Assembly: GCA_900545925.1 (NCBI GenBank)
Contig: URAZ01000003.1
Coordinates: forward strand, 53,681 to 117,680
DNA from: an uncultured Eubacteriales bacterium
GTDB taxonomy: Bacteria; Bacillota; Clostridia; Oscillospirales; Oscillospiraceae
Reading direction: 5' to 3'
DNA length: 64,000 nucleotides
Numbering within the stretch: the first letter of the stretch is position 1; each line of letters begins with the position of its first letter. A program made the position numbers and the translations under genes. The notes under the pieces were generated by a model. The model searched no databases. It was not told where the DNA came from and saw nothing but the letters and a program-made list of their open reading frames with translations. This document shows, piece by piece, positions 43,159 to 51,277 of this stretch.

Positions 43159-44442
43159 ATGCTGAAGGTCACAAAATTCGGCGGCTCGTCGCTGTGCGAC
43201 AGCGCCGGTTTTTCGCGCGTGCGCGAGATCGTGCTTGCCGACCCGGCGCGTCGTGTCGTCATCGTGTCAGCGGCAGGCAAACGCCATGCCGCTGACCACA
43301 AGATCACAGATCTTCTTTATCTTTGCCATGCGCATCTGCAATACGGCGTAAGCTGCTGGGACTTATGGCGCAGGATTGCTGACCGTTACCGCGAAATCCG
43401 CGACGGCTGCTGTCTGACGCTGCCCATTGAAGCAGAACTCGATGCAATCTACGCCGCCATGCGCCGCGATACACCACGCGACTGGATCGTCTCTCGGGGC
43501 GAATATCTGTCCGCGCGGCTGATGGCTGATCTGCTTGGCTTTGAATTTGTTGACGCAAAAGACTGGCTGCTGTTTGATGCCGCAGGCCGTATCCGGCAGG
43601 CTGCGTCCTATGCTGCACTCGGCTCGCTTGCCGACGGGCGGAAGATCGTCACGCCGGGGTTTTACGGTGCGCTGCCTGACGGCAAGATCCATACACTCCC
43701 GCGCGGCGGCTCCGACGTAACAGGCGCGCTGGCCGCAGCCGCGCTGCACGCGGATCTGTACGAAAACTGGACAGATGTGACAGGTGTGCTCGCGGCAGAC
43801 CCCCGGCTGATTCAGAATCCCGCGCCGGTCGGCCAGCTGCGCTATGAGGAATTACAGACGCTTTCACGCGTCGGCATGCAGATTCTACACGAGGACGCAG
43901 TCGCACCGGTCCGGCAGGCGCAAATCCCGCTGCGCATCTGCAATACGCATGATCCGGAGAACCCCGGCACACTCGTCCGTCCGCAGATGGAGCCGGGTGA
44001 AGGCCAGATCTGCTTTGCAGGCCGGCGCCAGCTTGCCATGCTGCGCCTGACCTGCCCGCAGGAGCCGGACGCAGAAGCAAAGCTGGCCGCCATTTTGACG
44101 CAGGCGCAGCTTTCGCCGTTTTCCATGCAGAGCGTGTGCGGCGAACTCACGGTGCTTTTACCGATGAAGTCCGGCTCCGAACGCCTGCACCGTCTGCAGG
44201 AGCAGGCCGCGCAGGCGCTGCTCCCGCAATCATGCACGCTGCGCGAAAACCTGAGCATTCTGGCCGCGCTCTGCCGTTCGACCGCCACCGTGCCGGAACT
44301 GCTCCGCGCAGTCGAAAAGAGCGGCGCGCCAGTCCACCTGCTGCAAAAATGCGGAGCTTGCGCCCTCATGCTCGTCAACGACAGTCAATACGAACAATCC
44401 CTGCGCGCCGCCTACTCTGCCAGCCGCGATCTGCACGATTGA
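43159..44442 (+). CDS. lysC: Aspartate kinase
   Basis: A 427-residue aspartokinase. It opens MLKVTKFGGSSLCDS (the KFGGTS-type ATP/aspartate motif), then WIVSRGEYLSARLMADLLG, ALPDGKIHTLPRGGSDVTGALAAAAL and NWTDVTGVLAADPRLI. ACT-like regulatory repeats follow (LTCPQEPDAEAKLAAIL; VPELLRAVEKSGAPVHLL). It makes aspartyl phosphate for lysine, threonine and methionine synthesis. AAAGGAGG precedes ATG 43159. No other pathway gene adjoins it, so the isozyme name is uncertain. It is divergent from rpsO. Confidence 0.88.
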   Translation: MLKVTKFGGSSLCDSAGFSRVREIVLADPARRVVIVSAAGKRHAADHKITDLLYLCHAHLQYGVSCWDLWRRIADRYREIRDGCCLTLPIEAELDAIYAAMRRDTPRDWIVSRGEYLSARLMADLLGFEFVDAKDWLLFDAAGRIRQAASYAALGSLADGRKIVTPGFYGALPDGKIHTLPRGGSDVTGALAAAALHADLYENWTDVTGVLAADPRLIQNPAPVGQLRYEELQTLSRVGMQILHEDAVAPVRQAQIPLRICNTHDPENPGTLVRPQMEPGEGQICFAGRRQLAMLRLTCPQEPDAEAKLAAILTQAQLSPFSMQSVCGELTVLLPMKSGSERLHRLQEQAAQALLPQSCTLRENLSILAALCRSTATVPELLRAVEKSGAPVHLLQKCGACALMLVNDSQYEQSLRAAYSASRDLHD

Positions 44443-44468
44443 CAAGCGAAAAGCAGATATGATAGAAT
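44439..44468 (+). promoter_or_regulatory. Promoter of the tRNA-Leu array
   Basis: TTGACA (44439-44444), 18-base spacer, TAGAAT (44463-44468), followed by an 11-bp hairpin (44471-44499, AGTCAGA/TCTGACT core). It would transcribe the broken tRNA copies and possibly the intact tRNA at 45980. Confidence 0.65.
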
Positions 44469-44510
44469 ATACGGTAGTCAGAGCAATTCTGACTGCCGTA
44501 CTCCATATCC

Positions 44511-44725
44511 GCGGGCATGATGGAATTGGTAGACATGCGGGATTTCGGTGATGTCACCTTGCTGAAATGTTTTTGCGCCATCCTCGCCGCGGACATTCTT
44601 CGGTAAAAGCAGGCTCGCCTGTTTTTATACCTGCGGATCAAGCGTTACGCTCCGCCTCGGTTTCCTCACCGAGTCAAAATCAGGGGACAACAAAATAGCG
44701 GCAGATTTCCCTGCCGTTCCTATCT
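44511..44725 (+). repeat. Array unit A: tRNA-Leu 5' half plus element left end
   Basis: Positions 44511-44548 are a 38-base tRNA-Leu 5' half (GCGGGCATGATGGAATTGG..., ending GATTTCGG in the anticodon loop). It is joined to TGATGTCACC and a ~165-base element end shared with units C and D, including the ATTCTTCGGTAAAAGCAGGC block. No 3' half follows. Confidence 0.85.
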
Positions 44726-45549
44726 GCGCCCGTGGTGGAATTGGCAGACACGATGGATTTCGGTGATGTCACCTTGGTGAAAGGTTTTTGTTATGTGTTG
44801 ACGCGGGATTTGTGTACCGTCGTTGACAAGCACTTGGAGGGAGACGCTTATGGCGCAAGCGGCATCAAAAGGAAACTGCTATCTTTGCGGGGAAACGATT
44901 TCCAAAACAGCATTTAAGAAGCATCTGCTGGAAAAGCACAATGATGCTGCCGGCGATGCGCAGACGTGCAAGCTGCTGAAGGTGGAGGGCGCAGGCGAAA
45001 AGGCGTATTGGCTGTATCTGGATATGCCGGTGAGCGCCACGCTAAAAACGCTCGATCGGTTTCTGCGGGATATCTGGCTGGAATGCTGTGGGCACGAAAG
45101 CGCATTTTTTGTGGGGAACTATGAGCAGCTCTCGAAAAACACCATGGTCGGGATGCTGCGCGATGGGCTCAAGCTCCATTATGAGTATGATTTCGGCTCT
45201 ACAACGGAGCTGACGATCACGGTGGTGGGAACACTGCTGCGCCCGAAGCAGCGCAGATCCGTTCGTCTGCTCGGGAGAAATGAGCCGATCCGCTTCCTGT
45301 GCGGGAAATGCGGAAAGGAAGCCGATTGGATATGCTGCGAATGCGAATGGGCGGATCAGTATCCGTATTTCTGCGAAGACTGCATGGAAAGCCATCCGCA
45401 CGATTCTGCGCTTCCAATCGTTAATTCTCCGCGTATGGGCGTGTGCGGCTATTGCGGAGAGGATGACGTCTATACCTTTGACCCGGCTCCGTTTTTGAAG
45501 TAAAAATCAGGCGACCGGCGGACGCTTACGCCGCAGTTCGCCTGTATCT
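44726..45549 (+). repeat. Array unit B: tRNA-Leu 5' half, element end and cargo gene
   Basis: Positions 44726-44763 are a second tRNA-Leu 5' half (GCGCCCGTGGTGGAATTGG...ATTTCGG) followed by TGATGTCACCTTGGTGAAAG. Here the usual element-end block is replaced by a gene (44850-45503); a short TAAAAATCAG remnant and GTATCT lead into unit C. Confidence 0.8.
44850..45503 (+). CDS. Zinc-finger protein with PRiA4 ORF3-like core
   Basis: A 217-residue protein. It has an N-terminal C2H2-like finger (CYLCGETISKTAFKKHLLEKH). The middle resembles the plasmid pRiA4b ORF-3 family (YLDMPVSATLKTLDRFLRDIWLECCGHESAFFVGN, LKLHYEYDFGSTTELTITVV). C-terminal zinc ribbons follow (CGKCGKEADWICCEC...YFCEDCMES and CGYCGEDD). 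GGAGGGAG precedes ATG 44850. It lies alone inside the tRNA-Leu array, between an element left end and the next tRNA half, so it is probably cargo of an older element. The function of the family is unknown. Confidence 0.75.
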   Translation: MAQAASKGNCYLCGETISKTAFKKHLLEKHNDAAGDAQTCKLLKVEGAGEKAYWLYLDMPVSATLKTLDRFLRDIWLECCGHESAFFVGNYEQLSKNTMVGMLRDGLKLHYEYDFGSTTELTITVVGTLLRPKQRRSVRLLGRNEPIRFLCGKCGKEADWICCECEWADQYPYFCEDCMESHPHDSALPIVNSPRMGVCGYCGEDDVYTFDPAPFLK

Positions 45550-45763
45550 GCGCCCGTGGTGGAATTGGCAGACACGATGGATTTAGGTGATGTCACCTTG
45601 GTGAAAGGTTTTGCGCCATCCTCGCCGCGGACATTCTTCGGTAAAAGCAGGCACGCCTGTTTTTATAGCTGCGGGTCAAGCGTTACGCTCCGCCTCGGTT
45701 TCCTCACCGTGTAAAAATCAGAGGACAACAAAATAGCGGCAGAACGCGCTGTCGCTCATATAT
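45550..45763 (+). repeat. Array unit C: tRNA-Leu 5' half plus element left end
   Basis: Positions 45550-45587 match the unit B half except that the break reads ATTTAGG. The TGATGTCACCTTGGTGAAAG end and the conserved block follow (45588-45763), close to units A and D in length (214 bases). Confidence 0.85.
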
Positions 45764-45979
45764 GCGGGTATGGTGGAAATGGTAGACTCGGAGGATTTAG
45801 GTGCTGTCACCTTGGTGAAAGGTTTTTCCGCGGTTCCTCACCGCGGACATTCTTCGGTAAAAGCAGGCTTGCCTGTTTTTATAAACGCGGATCAAGCGTT
45901 ACGCTCCGCCACGGTTTCCCTCGCCGTGTAAAAACAGAGGACAACAAAATAGCTGCAGGTATCCCTGCCGCTCATATCT
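45764..45979 (+). repeat. Array unit D: tRNA-Leu 5' half at left end of current element
   Basis: Positions 45764-45801 are identical to the first 38 bases of the intact tRNA at 45980. The element begins at 45802. Its first bases, with the GG of the tRNA (45800-45827), are an inverted copy of 60573-60600 with two mismatches. Hairpins follow: 45828-45846 (7 bp), 45864-45875 with T5, 45887-45909 nested, and a CACGG/CCGTG stem. Confidence 0.85.
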
Positions 45980-46064
45980 GCGGGTATGGTGGAAATGGTA
46001 GACTCGGAGGATTTAGGTTCCTCTGCCGTGAGGCGTGTGGGTTCGAGTCCCACTACCCGTACCA
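45980..46064 (+). tRNA. tRNA-Leu (anticodon UAG), intact copy carried by element
   Basis: An 85-base tRNA with encoded CCA. Acceptor GCGGGTA/TACCCGT has a G-U first pair; the anticodon stem is GAGGA/TCCTC with loop TTTAGGT; the class II variable arm is TGCCGTGAGGCG; the T-arm is GTGGGTTCGAGTCCCAC. Bases 46012-46064 are repeated exactly at 60601-60653. It replaces the tRNA split by the insertion. Confidence 0.93.
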
Positions 46065-46136
46065 GCGACCGACCTGCATTTTGTGATAAAAATGCAGGTC
46101 GGTTGCTATTGTTACTTCAGTAAAAATACTTGTTTT

Positions 46137-47408
46137 TTATATCTGTATTTTTTCCATCACCAGTTCGTCGACTTCCTGCTCCAATCTCAAAATTTCTTTC
46201 TGCAAAGTCAAACAGTGGGCATCGAGGACTGGTTTCCTCAATGCCCACTGTTTTTGCAACTGTGTGACCTTTTTCAGTTCGGCTGCATACTGTTCCCGCA
46301 GCTTTTTCGCGTGATCCCAAACGGCTTTATCCAAAACCTCCTCGTGAATCCGGTGAGAGCTGCAATAACCTTTCCCGTTCCGTTGGTATCCCCGGCAGAC
46401 GTATTCCACACGGCGGCTGCCGTTCCAGTAACGGATCATGGGACTGAATACGTTCCCACATTCCTGACAGGTCAGTAGCCCGGCATAACGGTGCTTTGTA
46501 CGATTGTTGACCGCCGGACGCGCCTGCTGTTTCAGCCGCGTCTGGACTTGCTGCCAGATTGCTTTTTCAATGATAACCGGATAGAAATTCTCGTGACGAA
46601 GCCAGTCCGCTTCGCAGACAGCTCGCGCTTTGCCGCCGAGATATTCCCTGCGGTGATTGACCAGAACGCCGGTATAGGCTTCCTCCGCCAGCACGTTTTT
46701 CACACTGGCATATGTCCATAGGAACTGACCGTCACGGGTTTTGTGCGTATGCCGGACTTCTTTGCCGCACCATTCAGCCCGGAGCTGCGCCGGTGTTTTT
46801 CGCCCCTCAGTATTAAGCCACCGGGTGATCTCTTTCTGTCCGCAGCCCTGTAAATACAGAGCGTAGATAAGCTGTACCGTCTCCGCCGCTTCCGGATACA
46901 CCAAAACCTGATTTGTATTTCGATCCTTCCAGTATCCGAAGGGCGGCGTGATCACCAGCCCCTCTTGTTGCTTCTGACGGTATCCTGCTCGAATCTTTTT
47001 GCCAATATCCTTCGCGTAATAATCATTCATCAATCCGCGGACACCGATCATGAGATCGTCTTCTTCGCAGAAAGTATCCACACCTTCCGTTGCGGAGATG
47101 ACCCGCACTTGCTGCTGTCTCAGGAAGTCGATAAACAATGCGGTTTGGGTTCGGTGACGACCCAGCCTTGAAAGGTCTTTCACGAGAACTGCATCAACCT
47201 GTTTTGCCTGAACCGCCGCTGTGAGCATATCCAGCCCACGGCGGCTGAAATTCATGCCGCTGATGTTATTATCGGCAGAACTGCCGACGATCGTCCAGCC
47301 GCTCTTTTCTGCAAAAGCGCGGCAGATCTCCTGCTGATTTTGCAGAGAATTCTGCGCCGGATCATCGTCGTTGGAGAGCCGCGCATAGAGCCAACCCCGC
47401 ATTGCCAT
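46137..47408 (-). CDS. Large serine recombinase
   Basis: A 423-residue recombinase. The catalytic serine is S12 in WLYARLSNDDD; the arginine region is LVKDLSRLGRHRTQTALFIDFL. A recombinase domain follows (GYRQKQQEGLVITPPFGYWKDRN, PEAAETVQLIYALYLQG), then a zinc ribbon (YAGLLTCQECGNVFSPMI, CRGYQRNGKGYCSSHRIHEEVL) and a coiled-coil end. It is shorter than its neighbour. ATG 47408 lies six bases after that gene's stop with only a weak GTGGGG site, so translation may be coupled. It probably acts with the neighbour to integrate and excise the element. Confidence 0.88.
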   Translation of the reverse strand: MAMRGWLYARLSNDDDPAQNSLQNQQEICRAFAEKSGWTIVGSSADNNISGMNFSRRGLDMLTAAVQAKQVDAVLVKDLSRLGRHRTQTALFIDFLRQQQVRVISATEGVDTFCEEDDLMIGVRGLMNDYYAKDIGKKIRAGYRQKQQEGLVITPPFGYWKDRNTNQVLVYPEAAETVQLIYALYLQGCGQKEITRWLNTEGRKTPAQLRAEWCGKEVRHTHKTRDGQFLWTYASVKNVLAEEAYTGVLVNHRREYLGGKARAVCEADWLRHENFYPVIIEKAIWQQVQTRLKQQARPAVNNRTKHRYAGLLTCQECGNVFSPMIRYWNGSRRVEYVCRGYQRNGKGYCSSHRIHEEVLDKAVWDHAKKLREQYAAELKKVTQLQKQWALRKPVLDAHCLTLQKEILRLEQEVDELVMEKIQI

Positions 47409-47414
47409 AATCTT

Positions 47415-49073
47415 TTACCCCACAAGCCCGTCGCCATAGAGCAGCCGCGCCAGCCGATCCCAGTCAAAATCCAGCGCACCGTATCGCTCCGTGAGCGTCC
47501 CATTTTCATAGACATCCAAGTGTGTGCGGAACGGCGCTTTGATCTGAATGTCCAGGCTGAGCTTTCCGTCTGTTTCCTGCACATAGATCTTTTCGACCAG
47601 CATCCGCAGATGCGCTTCCGTCATGGCACCCTCAGCAAGGATATCGTCGATCATGCTGATATCCCTCTTGAGTTTCGTTTGCCGATCCCGCAGGACGGCG
47701 GAGATGTTTTGCAGTTCTTCGATCTGCTTTTTTGCCGCAGCGATTTCTTCTTCACGTTTCTGGATCATGCGGTCGTAGCGCTCGGCATTTGCCCGGTCCC
47801 GTATCCGCTCCATTAAAATTGCCTCCGTTTCATCCTCCAGGCATCGAATTCGCTTTTCTAACTTGACAATCTGCGCACCGGTCAGTTCTGCCTTTGGTGT
47901 CCACTGTGCGATCAGCTGCTCCAGCGCATCCCAGTTCTGCTGATACAGCGCTTTTGTATTGCGCAGTTCGTCGATAATCAGCCTGTCCAATACGGACTCG
48001 TCGATCTGGTGCTGGGAGCAATGCTCCTTCCCGAAGCGGTTGTAGGTGCTGCAAACATAGGTGACCCGTTCGCCGCTTTTCAGATGGATGCGCCTGCCGA
48101 ACATGACCCGGCCGCAGTCAGCGCAGCGCAGGAGTCCGCTGTAACGCAGGATCTCCTGCGAGGGCGCGGCGCGCACGTTCAGCCGTTTCCGCTCCGCCAG
48201 CATCATCTGCGTCTGCTCCCACAGTTCCGGCGTGATGATCGGCGGGAGATAGTTTTCATGACGGAACTGTTCTTCCGGCTCTGTGAAGCGGAAGGTTTTG
48301 TTGATCTTGTTCCGTTCGCTTTTGTGGCAGATGAGCGTTCCAACATAGCTTTCGTCCCTGAGAATGCGGGCTATCATGGTTGCGTCCCAAAGATACTTTT
48401 TTAGGATGACGTCCTGCGTGTTGGGCAGGCTCTTGTTCAGCAGTTCCAGTTGCATGAGCGCAGGTGTTTTTCTCTTCTGCTCATTCAGTGTGCGGGCGAT
48501 AGTCTTCATACCGCTGCCGCCAACGTAGGCGGTGAAGATCAGTCGAACGGTTTCAGCTGCTTCCTCTACAATGACAACCTTCTTCGTGTTTTTATCCTTG
48601 AAATATCCGAATGGCGGAATGGTCACGAGCCCTTCCTTTTGTTTTTGCCGGTAGCCGGTCCGCACACGGCGGCTGCCGTCGCGCGCATAGAAATCGTTGA
48701 CCAAACCTTTGAAGCCAATGATGAGATCGTCATTTTCGTTGAACGTATCGATATTTTCCGTCGCCGAGAGGACGCGAACATCGTGCTCCCGCAGGTAGTC
48801 GATGAACAGGGCAGTCTGCGTTCGGTGTCGACCCAGCCGGGATAGGTCTTTGACAATGATCGCCTCGATTTTTCCAGCTTCCACAACTTCGTAGATTTTG
48901 TCAATGCCCTCGCGGTTGAAATGCATGCCGCTGACATTGTCATCGAAGGATTCTCCGACGACCTCATGCCCGTTTGTGACGGCGTATTCATAAATGATTT
49001 TCCGCTGATTCGTCAGGGAATTCAGTTCATCGTCCTCATCCCGACTCAGGCGGTAATACAGCCAGACTTTCAT
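47415..49073 (-). CDS. Large serine recombinase
   Basis: A 552-residue recombinase. The catalytic serine is S10 in WLYYRLSRDED, with IIVKDLSRLGRHRTQTALFIDYL. A recombinase domain (GYRQKQKEGLVTIPPFGYFKDKN), zinc ribbon (YSGLLRCADCGRVMFGRRI, CSTYNRFGKEHCSQH) and long coiled coil (KREEEIAAAKKQIEELQNIS) follow, the full TnpX-like layout. AAGGAGG precedes ATG 49073. It shares several identical stretches with the downstream recombinase, indicating an old duplication. It is probably the main integrase, acting at the tRNA-Leu anticodon arm. Confidence 0.9.
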   Translation of the reverse strand: MKVWLYYRLSRDEDDELNSLTNQRKIIYEYAVTNGHEVVGESFDDNVSGMHFNREGIDKIYEVVEAGKIEAIIVKDLSRLGRHRTQTALFIDYLREHDVRVLSATENIDTFNENDDLIIGFKGLVNDFYARDGSRRVRTGYRQKQKEGLVTIPPFGYFKDKNTKKVVIVEEAAETVRLIFTAYVGGSGMKTIARTLNEQKRKTPALMQLELLNKSLPNTQDVILKKYLWDATMIARILRDESYVGTLICHKSERNKINKTFRFTEPEEQFRHENYLPPIITPELWEQTQMMLAERKRLNVRAAPSQEILRYSGLLRCADCGRVMFGRRIHLKSGERVTYVCSTYNRFGKEHCSQHQIDESVLDRLIIDELRNTKALYQQNWDALEQLIAQWTPKAELTGAQIVKLEKRIRCLEDETEAILMERIRDRANAERYDRMIQKREEEIAAAKKQIEELQNISAVLRDRQTKLKRDISMIDDILAEGAMTEAHLRMLVEKIYVQETDGKLSLDIQIKAPFRTHLDVYENGTLTERYGALDFDWDRLARLLYGDGLVG

Positions 49074-49088
49074 GGTTCCTCCTTCCCG

Positions 49089-49122
49089 CTATGGTGTGTG
49101 CTGATTGCAGCACACACCATAG
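49089..49122 (-). promoter_or_regulatory. Perfect 15-bp hairpin before recombinase gene
   Basis: CTATGGTGTGTGCTG and CAGCACACACCATAG flank a four-base loop, ending 16 bases before the recombinase start. No T-run follows leftwards, so an attenuator, operator or mRNA-stability role is more likely than plain termination. Confidence 0.65.
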
Positions 49123-49154
49123 CACACTGTTTTTCGAATAGCTAGAACAATCCA

Positions 49155-49328
49155 TCATGCGCAGCAGGAATCTACATGATCAACAAAATCCTCCTGCAAC
49201 TTTGTATATGGCTGATCTACCGACAGGTAGTCATGCACCAGCATTTTCAAAAATTCATCGAACTGCGCATCCGTACCGATGTAGCTGAACGTGACCTCCG
49301 AAATATTGTCTTTTCGCTTTCTCGCCAT
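49155..49328 (-). CDS. Small element-encoded protein
   Basis: A 57-residue protein MARKRKDNISEVTFSYIGTD...DYLSVDQPYTKLQEDFVDHV. AAAGGAG precedes ATG 49328; the longer frame upstream overlaps the relaxase end and lacks a better site. Short proteins of this look accompany serine recombinases in clostridial mobilizable elements. A directionality-factor role is possible but unproven. Confidence 0.6.
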   Translation of the reverse strand: MARKRKDNISEVTFSYIGTDAQFDEFLKMLVHDYLSVDQPYTKLQEDFVDHVDSCCA

Positions 49329-49339
49329 AGGTACTCCTT

Positions 49340-50674
49340 TCATAGTTCCTGTTTCATATCCCAATCTTCATGATCGTCCTCAGCGTGACCGAGGGCGGTT
49401 TTCTTTTGCCGGAGCTTTTTGCGGCGCTTGCTGTCGATGTGCAGCGGCATAGTCGTTCCGTCGCGCGTCGGCGCATCGTCCGTCATCTGCTCCACAGCAC
49501 GACCAAGGCGCACAAGATCACTGCCGTAATCGAGATCCATGCGCACAGATGAATTTTCTTCTTCGCTGCCTGTGCCAGAGCTGAAAACTCTTGTTTGCTG
49601 CTCTCTGAAATCGTAGTCACGGCTTTCTGCGTACTGTCTGTCAGCTCTTTGCAGGCGGAAGAATATCTCGCGTTCAGGCTCCCAGCCTGTTTCTCGAATT
49701 TTTCTGTACTCTCCTGCATCTCGTTCAATGCGGTCTGTGCGTCCTCCCGCGTCAGGAGCGTTTTCAGGTCCGTGTCCAACTGCATCTGCTGCCGGAACAG
49801 CCTGTCCTGCATTTCGAGCATCGCACTCCAGTTTTTCTCGGTCACCATCACGCTGGGCTCCAGCCGTTGCGCCTCGTCCATCAGCTTTTTGTGCTGCGCC
49901 AACATTTCTTGTGTTGTCATTCTCCGTTCTGTATCCAAATTCAGCCTCCATATTTTCTTTTAAGTATTTCTCCATGTGCAGCTTGCTGTCACGGCATTTG
50001 CGCCCCTCCGGTGTGGTGTAGGTGATGTTCTTGCGGCTGTCCGTCCATGCGGCATCGTAACCCTCAGAGCGGAGCAGCGTCAGAAATTCGTCCCTGTTCC
50101 CGGCATAGCGCATACACTCATCGATCACGCGCATCAGCTCGAACTTCCAACTCTCGCCTCTGTCCGCCGTGTAGTATTCTGCGTTGGACATTCCGCGCGA
50201 ATGCCGCTGCTCGTCTTTCTGAAATTTCGGCAGCCCCAATTCCTCGCAGATTTGGTCATTGCGGATGCGCAGCTCCTGAATCTGTTCGTCCGCCATGTGT
50301 ACCTTCCGGCCGGTTTCAAAATTCACGCTGTTGATGATGCAGTGCGAGTGAATGTGTTCGCGGTCGACGTGGGTGCAGACCAGAACCTCACAGCCGTCGA
50401 AGTATCCGGCAAGTCGGCGCGCTGCTTCGTGCGCCGTGCGCGGGTCGATGTTCGCACCTTTCGGGAAGCTCTGCACCATGTGATAAAACATCACGCCGCC
50501 GTCCTTGTGGTGCAGCAGCTTCGTACTCAGGAACTCGTCGAACGCAGTTTCCGGTTGACAGCCAATACCGCTGACGAGCGGCTGTCCATCCCAGAGCGTC
50601 TTGCTGAGTTGGGAAACGTAGCGCATGACACTTTTCATGCAGCTGCGTGTTTGCGTACCCTTTTTGTAATTCAC
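49340..50674 (-). CDS. mobA: Relaxase (MobA/VirD2-like, MOBP-type)
   Basis: A relaxase of at least 444 residues. Its N-terminus NYKKGTQTRSCMKSVMRYVS and the histidine cluster in VLVCTHVDREHIHSHCIINSVNF (H-x-D-x-x-H-x-H-x-H) are the MOBP metal and nicking region; HMVQSFPKGANI is motif-like. It nicks oriT and leads DNA transfer. The annotated start is GTG 50674, overlapping the mobC stop. The family N-terminus MAIVHFVN continues in frame upstream to an ATC at 50692-50690 nine bases after AAGGAGG, so initiation may be there. The C-terminal third is Gly/Arg/Asp-rich where it encodes a second gene in another frame. Confidence 0.88.
   Translation of the reverse strand: MNYKKGTQTRSCMKSVMRYVSQLSKTLWDGQPLVSGIGCQPETAFDEFLSTKLLHHKDGGVMFYHMVQSFPKGANIDPRTAHEAARRLAGYFDGCEVLVCTHVDREHIHSHCIINSVNFETGRKVHMADEQIQELRIRNDQICEELGLPKFQKDEQRHSRGMSNAEYYTADRGESWKFELMRVIDECMRYAGNRDEFLTLLRSEGYDAAWTDSRKNITYTTPEGRKCRDSKLHMEKYLKENMEAEFGYRTENDNTRNVGAAQKADGRGATAGAQRDGDREKLECDARNAGQAVPAADAVGHGPENAPDAGGRTDRIERDAGEYRKIRETGWEPEREIFFRLQRADRQYAESRDYDFREQQTRVFSSGTGSEEENSSVRMDLDYGSDLVRLGRAVEQMTDDAPTRDGTTMPLHIDSKRRKKLRQKKTALGHAEDDHEDWDMKQEL
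49483..49938 (-). CDS. MobB-like membrane protein nested in relaxase gene
   Basis: A 151-residue protein read in a different frame wholly inside the relaxase gene. It has a long coiled coil (MTTQEMLAQHKKLMDEAQRLEPS, LNEMQESTEKFEKQAGSLNARY) and a C-terminal transmembrane helix (IHLCAWISITAVILCALVVLW). A TTG at 49938 follows GGAGG by six bases; ATG 49920 is the next option. ColE1- and RSF1010-type plasmids also nest a membrane MobB within mobA, so a relaxosome-anchoring role is inferred. Sequence homology to those MobB proteins is not claimed. Confidence 0.65.
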   Translation of the reverse strand: MDTERRMTTQEMLAQHKKLMDEAQRLEPSVMVTEKNWSAMLEMQDRLFRQQMQLDTDLKTLLTREDAQTALNEMQESTEKFEKQAGSLNARYSSACKELTDSTQKAVTTISESSKQEFSALAQAAKKKIHLCAWISITAVILCALVVLWSR

Positions 50675-51003
50675 GAAATGGACGATTGCGATTTGCCTGC
50701 ACCTCCTTCCTGCATTTTCCGCAGGGCTGTGTTGATCTTGGAAAACTCGTGCACGGCAGAATCCAGATTGGCAAACTGTACCTTGCCCATATTCGCCAGC
50801 ACCGTCAGCTGGTTGAGATTGTTGCCGATGGCTTTCTGCTGCCGCAGGACTTCCTTCAAGCCGTCAAGAATGACGATATGTTTTCCAAGGCAGCAGGCGG
50901 TCACATAGTCGCTCTGGGTCATTCGTGCCTGTGCCGCTTTTCGGCGTATTGCGTTCAAATCCTGTTCTGAAATCCGGATACTGAATTGTTTGTTTTTCCG
51001 CAT
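50671..51003 (-). CDS. mobC: MobC-like mobilization protein
   Basis: A 110-residue protein: MRKNKQFSIRISEQDLNAIRRKAAQARMTQSDYVTACCLGK is a ribbon-helix-helix start, followed by the MobC-type helix LRQQKAIGNNLNQLTVLANMG. It helps open oriT for the relaxase. GGAGGG precedes ATG 51003. Its stop lies in the GTGA at the relaxase start, giving tight coupling. Confidence 0.87.
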   Translation of the reverse strand: MRKNKQFSIRISEQDLNAIRRKAAQARMTQSDYVTACCLGKHIVILDGLKEVLRQQKAIGNNLNQLTVLANMGKVQFANLDSAVHEFSKINTALRKMQEGGAGKSQSSIS

Positions 51004-51277
51004 ATTCCCTCCGTTCGTAAAAGTGGGTATGGGCTTCTGCCTGCAAATAGCATTTGGCAGGGAGCCGGCGTTCCGGCGACTAGCCAAATGCGATGCTGGC
51101 TCCTCCCGAACGGGAGGATTTTTCCCGCCGCGGCGGGGCTTCTCTGCGTTGGTTTGGCGTATTGCGCCTGCGTTTTTTCACATTGTCCGCACGTTGGCGC
51201 AACGTTGGCTTTTCCCGTTGCGCCGCGCACACACTCGCAGTCTGGGCAGAAAACCGCACACAGCGGCGACACGCGCC
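51004..51277. other. Putative oriT region
   Basis: A 270-base gene-free stretch upstream of mobC. It holds an inverted repeat GCATTTGGC (51050-51058) / GCCAAATGC (51083-51091) enclosing a smaller GCCG/CGGC hairpin. It also holds CCTCCCG-AA-CGGGAGG (51102-51117) followed by ATTTTT, and several GTTGCGC/GGCGCAAC words. Such structure upstream of mobC is typical of MOBP oriT sites; the nick site is not identified. Confidence 0.5.

Noticed and set aside
44511..45980. CRISPR array
   Set aside because: The ~215-base periodic repeats are tRNA halves plus element ends, far too long and with no spacer pattern or cas genes.
44511..46064. Group I intron interrupting tRNA-Leu
   Set aside because: Bacterial tRNA-Leu introns do sit in the anticodon loop, but here no 3' exon follows any of the inserts. 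The missing 3' half is 15 kb away at an inverted element end, and no intron core was recognised.
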